DNA of 8,419 nt from contig CAZMJI010000043.1 of NCBI GenBank assembly GCA_964566765.1, positions 1 through 8,419 on the forward strand, written 5' to 3'. Under the pieces are notes generated by a model, which was not told the origin of the DNA, did no database searches, and saw nothing but the letters and a program-made list of their open reading frames with translations. How positions within the stretch are numbered: position 1 is the stretch's first letter; every line of letters starts with the position of its first letter. Both the position numbers and the translations under genes were made by a program. Below are positions 1 through 5,467 of the stretch, piece by piece. The stretch is from Thioglobus_B sp964566765 (GTDB taxonomy: Bacteria; Pseudomonadota; Gammaproteobacteria; PS1; Pseudothioglobaceae).

Positions 1-897
1 CCAAGTCAGATCTTCGGCAATACCACCAACCTTCTCTAAGGCTTGATAGATTGGCACGGTGCCAATCGGTACTGGCGAGTTACGAATAATCCACTCGCGC
101 GTTTCATGAATATTTTTACCGGTAGACAAATCCATGATCGTATCCGCGCCCCAGCGAATACCCCAAATCATTTTATCCACTTCCTCCTCAATACTAGAGC
201 CTAGGGCCGAGTTACCAATGTTGCCATTGATCTTCACCATAAAGTTACGACCAATAATCATCGGTTCGGTTTCTGGGTGGTTGATGTTGGCTGGAATCAC
301 CGCACGACCACGCGCCACTTCATCGCGCACAAATTCTGGGGTAATGACGTCGGGAATGTTGGCACCGAAACTATCGCCTGGCTGCTGACCAATTTGGTCT
401 TTGTATTCCTGCCACTTGCAGTTCTCGCGAATGGCAATGTATTCCATCTCTGGGGTGATAATACCTTGACGGGCATAATGCATTTGCGTCACGTTTTTGC
501 CGGTTTTGGCGCGACGCGGCTGTTTTAAGTGTTCAAAACGCAGATGATCTAATTCGTCATTATTCAGACGCTGATTGGCAAAATTAGAACTGTGCTGACT
601 CAATTCTTCGGTATCAGCTCGCTCGTTAATCCAATTCTCTCGAACATTGTCCAGACCTGATCTTAGGTCAATATTAGCCTTTGGATCGGTATACACACCC
701 GAAGTATCATACACATGCACCGGGTCATTTTTCTCAGCCAATTCACCAATGGTATCAGTCAGTGAAATCTCACGCATTGGCACTTGAATATCCGCTCTTG
801 AACCCTCAACATAGATTTTTCGAGAATTGGGTAGTGGCTGGATAAAGGCTTGATCAACGCTAGAGAGGTTTTTTAAGGTTTCGCTTGTCTGACTCAT
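1..897 (-). CDS. thiC: Phosphomethylpyrimidine synthase ThiC, N-terminal part (cut by window edge)
   Basis: ThiC is a cytoplasmic radical-SAM enzyme that rearranges 5-aminoimidazole ribotide into hydroxymethylpyrimidine phosphate for thiamine synthesis. I translated residues 1-299 from the minus strand; the family is about 630 residues, so roughly the first half is here. The CxxCxxxxC iron-sulphur motif near the C-terminus lies outside the window. Recognisable conserved blocks are VYDTSGVYTDP (residues 63-73), HYARQGIITPEMEYIAIREN (140-159), ITPEFVRDEVARGRAVIPAN (185-204), INHPETEPMIIGRNF (205-219), the GNIGNSA region (about 225-231), and RNSPVPIGTVPIYQALEKV near the visible end. The ATG at 897-895 matches the usual N-terminus, where a short variable leader precedes the NSRKIYVEG block. 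It has no visible Shine-Dalgarno. The gene is divergent from hemB across 40 bp. Identification is near certain; the start is likely. Confidence 0.96.
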   Translation of the reverse strand, partial: MSQTSETLKNLSSVDQAFIQPLPNSRKIYVEGSRADIQVPMREISLTDTIGELAEKNDPVHVYDTSGVYTDPKANIDLRSGLDNVRENWINERADTEELSQHSSNFANQRLNNDELDHLRFEHLKQPRRAKTGKNVTQMHYARQGIITPEMEYIAIRENCKWQEYKDQIGQQPGDSFGANIPDVITPEFVRDEVARGRAVIPANINHPETEPMIIGRNFMVKINGNIGNSALGSSIEEEVDKMIWGIRWGADTIMDLSTGKNIHETREWIIRNSPVPIGTVPIYQALEKVGGIAEDLTW

Positions 898-908
898 TGT
901 TGTATAAT
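880..908 (+). promoter_or_regulatory. Candidate sigma-70 promoter for hemB
   Basis: A perfect TATAAT lies at 903-908, 29 bp before the hemB ATG. A weak -35 candidate, TTCGCT (880-885, three of six matches), sits 17 bp upstream and overlaps the first codons of thiC. A start of transcription near 915 would give a leader of about 23 nt containing the weak ribosome-binding site GGA (927-929), 8 nt before the ATG. This is inference from consensus only. Confidence 0.5.
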
Positions 909-937
909 TTTGTTCAAGTGAATAATGGATCAATAAG

Positions 938-1924
938 ATGCCAATTTTAACCCATAGACCACGCCGTATGAGAAAACACGCACATACCCGTGAATTAATG
1001 CGTGAAAACACCTTGACGACGGATGATCTGATCTTTCCGATCTTTGTGATCGAAGGTGAGAACCAACGTCAGTCGATTGACTCGATGCCAGATATCGAGC
1101 GCTTGAGTGTTGACCAACTGATCCTAGAGGCTAAAGAACTGGTTGACTTAGGCATTAGGGCGGTGGCACTATTCCCAGTGGTGCCGGAAGCCAAAAAATC
1201 CCTAGACGCGGCCGAAGCTTTCAATCCTGAAGGTTTGGCACAACGTGCGGTACGCGCACTCAAAGAAAGCCAGCCAGAATTGGCGGTGATTACCGATGTG
1301 GCGCTGGATCCTTTTACCACGCATGGTCAAGACGGGTTGATTGATGAGTCGGGTTATGTACTCAACGATGAAACCGTTGAGGTATTGGTCAAGCAAGCGC
1401 TGTCGCATGCACAGGCGGGTGCAGACATTGTGGCCCCATCAGATATGATGGATGGGCGCATTGGTGCGATTCGCGAGGCGCTAGAAGAAAACGACTTTAT
1501 CTACACCAACATCCTAGCCTACTCGGCCAAATATGCCTCCAGCTACTACGGCCCATTCCGTGATGCGGTGGGTTCTGCCGCCAATCTAGGTAGCTCTAGC
1601 AAAGAAACCTATCAAATGGATCCGGCCAACTCGGACGAAGCCCTGCGTGAAGTAGCCATGGACATCGATGAAGGCGCTGACATGGTGATGATTAAACCCG
1701 GTCTACCTTACTTAGATATTGTTTATCGCATTAAACAAAACTTTGGCATGCCAACCTTCGCTTATCACGTCAGTGGTGAATACGCGATGCTCAAGGCTGC
1801 CAGTCAAAATAACTGGATTAATGAGCAGGCTGTGGTGCTGGAAACGCTGTTATCGTTTAAGCGCGCTGGTGCTGACGCGGTACTAACCTATTACGCCAAG
1901 CAAGCTGCTAAGTGGTTGAAATAA
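938..1924 (+). CDS. hemB: Delta-aminolevulinic acid dehydratase (porphobilinogen synthase)
   Basis: HemB joins two 5-aminolevulinate molecules into porphobilinogen, the second common step of tetrapyrrole synthesis, as a cytoplasmic homo-octamer. The 328-residue length is typical. The two substrate-binding lysines are K198 in SAKYASSYYGPFRDA (196-210) and K253 in MIKPGLPYLDI (251-261). The metal-site loop reads DVALDPFTTHG (120-130), with Asp in place of the Zn-binding Cys cluster of E. coli HemB. No cysteine occurs anywhere in the protein. This matches the Mg-dependent type known from Pseudomonas aeruginosa, including the EGADMVMIKPG stretch whose Glu (245) corresponds to the allosteric Mg site. 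Other conserved blocks are APSDMMDGRIGAIR (166-179) and SGEYAML (279-285). The ATG gives the standard N-terminus. The gene is probably monocistronic, divergent from thiC, and followed by an AT-rich palindrome. Confidence 0.98.
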   Translation: MPILTHRPRRMRKHAHTRELMRENTLTTDDLIFPIFVIEGENQRQSIDSMPDIERLSVDQLILEAKELVDLGIRAVALFPVVPEAKKSLDAAEAFNPEGLAQRAVRALKESQPELAVITDVALDPFTTHGQDGLIDESGYVLNDETVEVLVKQALSHAQAGADIVAPSDMMDGRIGAIREALEENDFIYTNILAYSAKYASSYYGPFRDAVGSAANLGSSSKETYQMDPANSDEALREVAMDIDEGADMVMIKPGLPYLDIVYRIKQNFGMPTFAYHVSGEYAMLKAASQNNWINEQAVVLETLLSFKRAGADAVLTYYAKQAAKWLK

Positions 1925-1930
1925 CCTAAC

Positions 1931-1976
1931 TTTGTTTATATATTAAAATATTATAATATTCTTATATATAAACAAA
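1931..1976. repeat. 46-bp near-perfect AT-rich palindrome between hemB and the coiled-coil gene
   Basis: Two 13-bp perfect inverted arms (1931-1943, TTTGTTTATATAT, and 1964-1976) flank a 20-bp centre. The centre holds a 14-bp perfect palindrome, AATATTATAATATT (1947-1960), on the same axis (1953.5). Over all 23 base pairs only two mismatch (1944/1963 and 1946/1961). Only 3 of the 46 bases are G or C. It begins 7 bp after the hemB stop and ends just before a TATAAT box at 1983. It could be a regulator-binding site, a cruciform-forming site, or a weak hairpin terminator or mRNA 3'-end stabiliser for hemB. No clear T-run follows it on either strand, which argues against a simple intrinsic terminator. 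Confidence 0.85.
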
Positions 1977-1988
1977 ATCGTGTATAAT
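1959..1988 (+). promoter_or_regulatory. Candidate promoter for the coiled-coil gene
   Basis: A perfect TATAAT (1983-1988) is preceded at 18 bp by a poor -35 candidate, TTCTTA (1959-1964), which lies inside the right part of the 46-bp palindrome. Transcription starting near 1995 would leave a leader of about 33 nt before the ATG at 2028, with no recognisable Shine-Dalgarno. If real, a protein bound to the palindrome would cover the -35 region. Confidence 0.45.
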
Positions 1989-2008
1989 AGCTAGACTATT
2001 ATTAACAC
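1980..2008 (+). repeat. Imperfect inverted repeat over the -10 box and start region
   Basis: TAATAG (1985-1990) pairs with CTATTA (1996-2001) around a 5-nt loop, CTAGA. GTGT (1980-1983) can pair with ACAC (2005-2008) if TA at 2003-2004 is bulged. It overlaps the TATAAT box, so in DNA it could be an operator. As an RNA hairpin only its 3' half would be transcribed from that promoter. Confidence 0.4.
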
Positions 2009-2027
2009 GTTACTGCTTCGCACTACC

Positions 2028-2774
2028 ATGAACAACAAATCACTCTTTGCTGCCATTGCGCTAACCGTTGCGCTATTTTTCACCTATAGCTTCTATAGCA
2101 ACAAGGTAGCAGACCTAAGCCAAGAAATCACGCAAATTACCCAAGAGTACAACAGCAAACTAAGCACACTAAATGGTGTAATTTCAACCGACTCAGACAA
2201 TGCAGCAGCGGATCTACCCGCCTTAGAGCGTTTAAGTCAACAGTTAATTGAAGCCAGAGAGCAGCTGCACCAGGCCCAGCAGCAACTGCGTCAAACCAAC
2301 AATACCTCATCGGTACTGACGCATGAAATCCAACAAGCGGCAGATGCCAGAGACGAAGTTAAAGTGCTTAAAGGCTCTTTAGAGTCAGCGCAAGCACAAC
2401 TCAAACTCTCGGATGAAAAAGTAGCACTCTTACAAGAGTTGTTTAAAGCGCAACACACTGAGCAGACTAACAAAACCCTGGCGCGTATTACAGACTTAAA
2501 AGAAACCTCAACGGGTATTGCCATGAGTGGTCTCATTGTACCGGTGGTAGGCGCAGCTACGCTAGCGGCTTATGCGATTGAAGAGATTGATAACTATTGT
2601 CAAAATATTGAAGGTATTTTGTCGCTAGAAAAACAAGTATTTGGCCAAGTGGTTTCGCTTGACGAGGCTATGCAACAAGCCTATCACCAACAATGCGTGG
2701 TGAGTCTTGAAGATAAGATTAAAGGTGGAATTAAAGAGAGTATTGAGCAGCTTAAGGAAAAAGCTGCTCAATAA
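2028..2774 (+). CDS. Membrane-anchored coiled-coil protein of unknown function
   Basis: I do not recognise this 248-residue protein. Residues 5-22 form a hydrophobic N-terminal segment (signal anchor or uncleaved transmembrane helix). Residues about 25-160 are Gln/Glu/Ala/Leu-rich with heptad-like spacing, for example around LSQQLIEAREQLHQAQQQL (69-87), and look like a long coiled coil. A second hydrophobic, Gly/Ala-rich stretch follows at 163-183 (GIAMSGLIVPVVGAATLAAY), and could be another membrane helix. A charged amphipathic tail ends in KEKAAQ. Cysteines are only C191 and C223. The ATG puts the hydrophobic segment at the very N-terminus and no upstream in-frame alternative looks better; no clear ribosome-binding site precedes it. 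If the N-terminus is inside, the coiled coil would be periplasmic. The gene is isolated: it follows hemB after a palindrome and converges on acs. It is a real gene judged by composition and structure, but its function is open. Confidence 0.8.
   Translation: MNNKSLFAAIALTVALFFTYSFYSNKVADLSQEITQITQEYNSKLSTLNGVISTDSDNAAADLPALERLSQQLIEAREQLHQAQQQLRQTNNTSSVLTHEIQQAADARDEVKVLKGSLESAQAQLKLSDEKVALLQELFKAQHTEQTNKTLARITDLKETSTGIAMSGLIVPVVGAATLAAYAIEEIDNYCQNIEGILSLEKQVFGQVVSLDEAMQQAYHQQCVVSLEDKIKGGIKESIEQLKEKAAQ
2741..2773. terminator. 13-bp perfect stem-loop at the end of the coiled-coil gene, possible shared terminator
   Basis: Arms 2741-2753 (TATTGAGCAGCTT) and 2761-2773 are perfectly complementary with a 7-nt loop, AAGGAAA. 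The hairpin is formed by the last codons and reaches two bases into the TAA stop (2772-2774). Only 7 bp separate it from the acs stop on the other strand. No long T-run follows in either direction (AGTTTACTTACT on plus, CTCTCTTTAATT on minus), so termination strength is uncertain. Its place between two convergent genes makes a bidirectional terminator or 3'-end stabiliser plausible. The two stop codons also fall within a small inverted repeat, TAAGTTTACTTA (2772-2783). Confidence 0.55.
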
Positions 2775-2780
2775 GTTTAC

Positions 2781-4694
2781 TTACTCAACGCGGTTGTTGA
2801 TCAGGTCGTTAACCACTTCTGGCTCTGCCAGAGTTGAGGTATCACCTAGGTTGTCATAGTCGTTCTCTGCAATCTTTCTTAGAATACGACGCATGATCTT
2901 ACCTGAACGTGTCTTCGGCAAGCCTGGGGCAAACTGAATCTTATCAACCGTGGCAATTGGGCCAATCTCTGCACGAACCAGTTTAACCAAATCGGTCTTT
3001 AGTTCATCGGTTGGCTCAACGCCTTGCATCAGTGACACATAAGCATAGATGCCCTGACCCTTAATGTCATGCGGATAACCTACCACTGCTGATTCAGAAA
3101 CACTCTCGTGTAGTACCAGTGCCGACTCAATTTCAGCGGTACCTAGACGGTGGCCTGAGATGTTAAGTACATCATCCACACGACCGGTAATCCAGTAGTA
3201 ACCATCGCCGTCGCGTCTGACGCCATCACCGGCAAAGTACTTGCCTGGGAAAGTTGAGAAGTAGGCTTCCATAAAGCGCTCGTGGTTGTTGTAAAGCGTA
3301 CGCATCTGACCTGGCCATGAACGCGCCATTACCAAGATACCTTCAGCTTCACCTTCTAGGATCTCGCCCTGCTCATTCACCACTTGTGGCTCAACACCAA
3401 AGAATGGGGTTGAAGCAGAACCTGGCTTCAATGCGGTAGCGTATGGCATTGGTGTAATCATGTGACCACCGGTTTCTGTCTGCCACCAAGTATCAACGAT
3501 TGGGCAGCGTGCACCACCAATCTTATGGTAGTACCATTCCCAGGCTTCTGGGTTAATTGGCTCACCTACCGTACCTAGAATTCTTAGGCTTGAACGTGAA
3601 GTTGAGTCAACAAACTCATCGCCAGCACCCATCAGTGCACGAATCGCCGTTGGTGCGGTATAAAAAGTATTCACCTGGTGCTTATCAATCACTTGCCAGA
3701 AGCGTGAAGCGTCTGGATAAGTTGGCACACCTTCAAACATCAATGTGGTTGCACCATTGGCCAGTGGACCATAAACAATATAAGAGTGGCCCGTTACCCA
3801 GCCTACGTCGGCTGTACACCAATAAACATCACCCTCTTGATAATCGAAAGTGTACTTATGCGTCATCGCCGCATACAATAGGTAACCACCTGAGGTGTGC
3901 AACACACCCTTAGGCTTACCGGTTGAACCTGAGGTGTATAGAATAAATAGTGGGTTTTCCGCGTCAAAGCTTTCAATCTCGCAAGTTGCTGGCATGTCTG
4001 CGGTTAGTTCGTGATACCAAACATCACGATCGGTCCAAGCAATATCACCACCCGTGCGCTGTACCACTAGCACGCTTTGTACGCAATCGCAGCCATCTAG
4101 AGCCTTATCAACGTTGGCCTTTAGTGGTACTGATTTGCCGCCACGAACACCTTCGTCTGCAGTGATCACCACTTTACACTCAGAGTCTAGTACGCGGTCT
4201 TTTAGCGCCTCTGGTGAGAAGCCACCAAATACCACTGAGTGAATCGCACCTAGGCGCGCACAAGCGAGCATGGCATAAGCTGCTTCCAGTACCATTGGCA
4301 TATAGATACAAACACGATCACCTTTACCAACGCCTAGCTTTTTCAAACCATTGGCAAGCTTGGCTACTTCATCGTGCAGCTCTTGGTAAGTCACATTCTT
4401 GCTGGTGTTTGGATCATCACCTTCCCAAATAATCGCCGTTTGATTAGCGCGCTCTGGCAGGTGTCTGTCAATACAGTTATAAGCAACGTTAAGTTCGCCA
4501 CCTTTAAACCACTCGATCAAACCTTTGGTGTAATCAACATTACTCACTTGATCCCAGTCCTTATCCCAAGTCAAAAACGCTTTGGCTTGCTGAGCCCAAA
4601 ATACATCAGAGTTATTGATCGACTCTGAGTACATGGCCTGATAAGTTTGCTCGTCACACAATGGTGTTCTATCTGATTTAGCTACCGGATACAT
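2781..4694 (-). CDS. acs: Acetyl-CoA synthetase (AMP-forming)
   Basis: Acs activates acetate with ATP to acetyl-AMP and then to acetyl-CoA in the cytoplasm, the high-affinity route of acetate use. The 637-residue length is close to the usual 650. The order of motifs is that of the ANL adenylating superfamily: the ATP P-loop YTSGSTGKPKG (253-263), DTWWQTETGG (401-410) with W404 at the position that restricts the pocket to acetate in Salmonella Acs, the hinge region GRVDDVLNISGHRLGTAEIE (504-523), and the C-terminal PKTRSGKIMRR with K599. K599 corresponds to the lysine that Pat-type enzymes acetylate to switch Acs off (K609 in Salmonella). The ATG is preceded at 8 nt by GGGGTG (minus strand, 4708-4703). 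The gene has its own candidate promoter and lies downstream of the transporter and CBS/exonuclease genes. It converges on the coiled-coil gene with 6 bp between stops. Confidence 0.98.
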   Translation of the reverse strand: MYPVAKSDRTPLCDEQTYQAMYSESINNSDVFWAQQAKAFLTWDKDWDQVSNVDYTKGLIEWFKGGELNVAYNCIDRHLPERANQTAIIWEGDDPNTSKNVTYQELHDEVAKLANGLKKLGVGKGDRVCIYMPMVLEAAYAMLACARLGAIHSVVFGGFSPEALKDRVLDSECKVVITADEGVRGGKSVPLKANVDKALDGCDCVQSVLVVQRTGGDIAWTDRDVWYHELTADMPATCEIESFDAENPLFILYTSGSTGKPKGVLHTSGGYLLYAAMTHKYTFDYQEGDVYWCTADVGWVTGHSYIVYGPLANGATTLMFEGVPTYPDASRFWQVIDKHQVNTFYTAPTAIRALMGAGDEFVDSTSRSSLRILGTVGEPINPEAWEWYYHKIGGARCPIVDTWWQTETGGHMITPMPYATALKPGSASTPFFGVEPQVVNEQGEILEGEAEGILVMARSWPGQMRTLYNNHERFMEAYFSTFPGKYFAGDGVRRDGDGYYWITGRVDDVLNISGHRLGTAEIESALVLHESVSESAVVGYPHDIKGQGIYAYVSLMQGVEPTDELKTDLVKLVRAEIGPIATVDKIQFAPGLPKTRSGKIMRRILRKIAENDYDNLGDTSTLAEPEVVNDLINNRVE

Positions 4695-4702
4695 TTTGAT
4701 TT

Positions 4703-4708
4703 CACCCC
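4703..4708 (-). promoter_or_regulatory. Ribosome-binding site of acs
   Basis: The minus strand reads GGGGTG here, 8 nt upstream of the acs ATG (4694). It is the clearest Shine-Dalgarno-like site in the window and fixes the acs start. Confidence 0.6.
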
Positions 4709-4732
4709 AAAAATTGAAAAAATAAAATTAGC

Positions 4733-4741
4733 ATCATACCA
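4733..4741 (-). promoter_or_regulatory. Candidate extended -10 promoter of acs
   Basis: The minus strand reads TGGTATGAT: a TATGAT -10 box (4738-4733) with the TGn extension (4741-4739). Upstream -35 matches are poor: TTGAAA leaves only 14 bp of spacing, and TTCTTG leaves 17 bp but matches just two of six. The predicted leader is about 30 nt. A weak -35 with an extended -10 would fit activator-dependent control, known for acs in enteric bacteria, but I see no convincing CRP site. Confidence 0.45.
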
Positions 4742-4769
4742 AAAAAAATATTTTTCAAGAAAAATATTT
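4741..4769 (-). terminator. AT-rich intrinsic terminator candidate after the exonuclease gene
   Basis: On the minus strand, AAATATTTTTC (4769-4759) pairs with GAAAAATATTT (4756-4746). The loop is CTTG if the innermost C-G pair stays open. Five further T residues (4745-4741) follow. It starts 2 bp after the exonuclease TAG. The stem has almost no G or C, so it may be weak. Its right arm and T-run abut the acs extended -10 box. Confidence 0.5.
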
Positions 4770-4771
4770 CG

Positions 4772-5467
4772 CTACAGCAACTCGCTCAATTTACTACAAT
4801 TTTTCCGTCCTTTATGGGCGATTTGCGCTAGAAGTAGCTCTGCCGTTGAGATTGCGTCTTGCAGGGCATGATGAGCCTTATATCGCGGTAAATTATATTG
4901 TGAAATTAAATTAAACAATCTGAGGCTATTGGCATCTAAACGACCTTCGGTGCGCTGCTGTTTTTTGGCCTCAATTTTCAGTGTATCCACCATTTGAAAC
5001 GGCAGGGTTTCGATGTTGTAGAGTTGTGAGGCGGCTTTGTTGATAAAACAACGCTCAATGCGATCAAAATGTGCCACCAGGACTCGACCCTTCATCAGTG
5101 GCAATAAATGCGCCATCATCACCGAGACACTCACCCCTTGCTGCACTTCGTCATCAGTCAGCTCATGGATGGTGACACTTTGTTCGTTCATCGCTTGCTT
5201 GGGATTAACAATCAGATGAGAGCTTTGAGGCAAGGCAATATGCAAGTCTTTGATAATGGTATAACCCAGACTGACAATGCGATCGGCATCAACATCCAAA
5301 CCGGTGGTTTCAAAATCCAGTACCAAAAACTCAATATCATCCAAACAGGTATTGGGTTTGATCACAGGCTCGGACAGATAGTCCTGAACCACTACTGGCA
5401 AGTCTTGACGCTTGGTAAGTTGAATCCGCTTTCTTTCTAAGAGTTGGTAGCGAATGAGGTTTTTCAT
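4772..5467 (-). CDS. DnaQ-like 3'-5' exonuclease (DEDDh type) of the acs cluster
   Basis: This 231-residue protein has the RNase-T/DnaQ exonuclease fold after a basic N-terminal tail of about 45 residues. ExoI is DFETTGLD (51-58; D51, E53). ExoIII is HHALQDA (199-205; H199, D204). The ExoII block VAHFDRIERCFI (131-142) aligns without gaps to AHNAAFDIGFM of DNA polymerase III epsilon, which puts E138 where the metal-binding Asp should be. Such proteins cut nucleotides from 3' ends of DNA or RNA and some act on small nucleotides; the substrate here cannot be read from sequence. It is too divergent and in the wrong context to be the replicative epsilon subunit. Its ATG overlaps the stop of the CBS/DUF294 gene by 4 nt (ATGA) without its own Shine-Dalgarno, pointing to translational coupling. 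Homologues next to acs are commonly annotated as polymerase III epsilon-like. Confidence 0.88.
   Translation of the reverse strand: MKNLIRYQLLERKRIQLTKRQDLPVVVQDYLSEPVIKPNTCLDDIEFLVLDFETTGLDVDADRIVSLGYTIIKDLHIALPQSSHLIVNPKQAMNEQSVTIHELTDDEVQQGVSVSVMMAHLLPLMKGRVLVAHFDRIERCFINKAASQLYNIETLPFQMVDTLKIEAKKQQRTEGRLDANSLRLFNLISQYNLPRYKAHHALQDAISTAELLLAQIAHKGRKNCSKLSELL

Noticed and set aside
134..528. Two overlapping plus-strand open frames within thiC
   Set aside because: They are antisense to conserved ThiC coding sequence and carry no recognisable domain.
898..937. TPP riboswitch upstream of thiC
   Set aside because: The gap is only 40 bp and lacks the conserved riboswitch cores on the minus strand; none was recognised in the adjacent hemB antisense either.
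1069..1408. Minus-strand open frames inside hemB
   Set aside because: They are shadows of the conserved HemB frame, with no support of their own.
1931..1976. Reading the AT palindrome as a standard Rho-independent terminator of hemB
   Set aside because: The stem has almost no G-C pairs and no T-run follows it on the plus strand, so I list it as a palindrome of open function.
3557..3913. Open frame on the plus strand inside acs, with several others at 3950-4628
   Set aside because: They run antisense to well-conserved Acs codons, have low-complexity odd compositions and no ribosome-binding sites or known motifs.
4772..5467. Calling this gene dnaQ (replicative proofreading subunit)
   Set aside because: The ExoII motif differs, the basic N-terminal tail is unusual, and it sits in an acetate cluster, so a general DnaQ-like exonuclease is the safer call.
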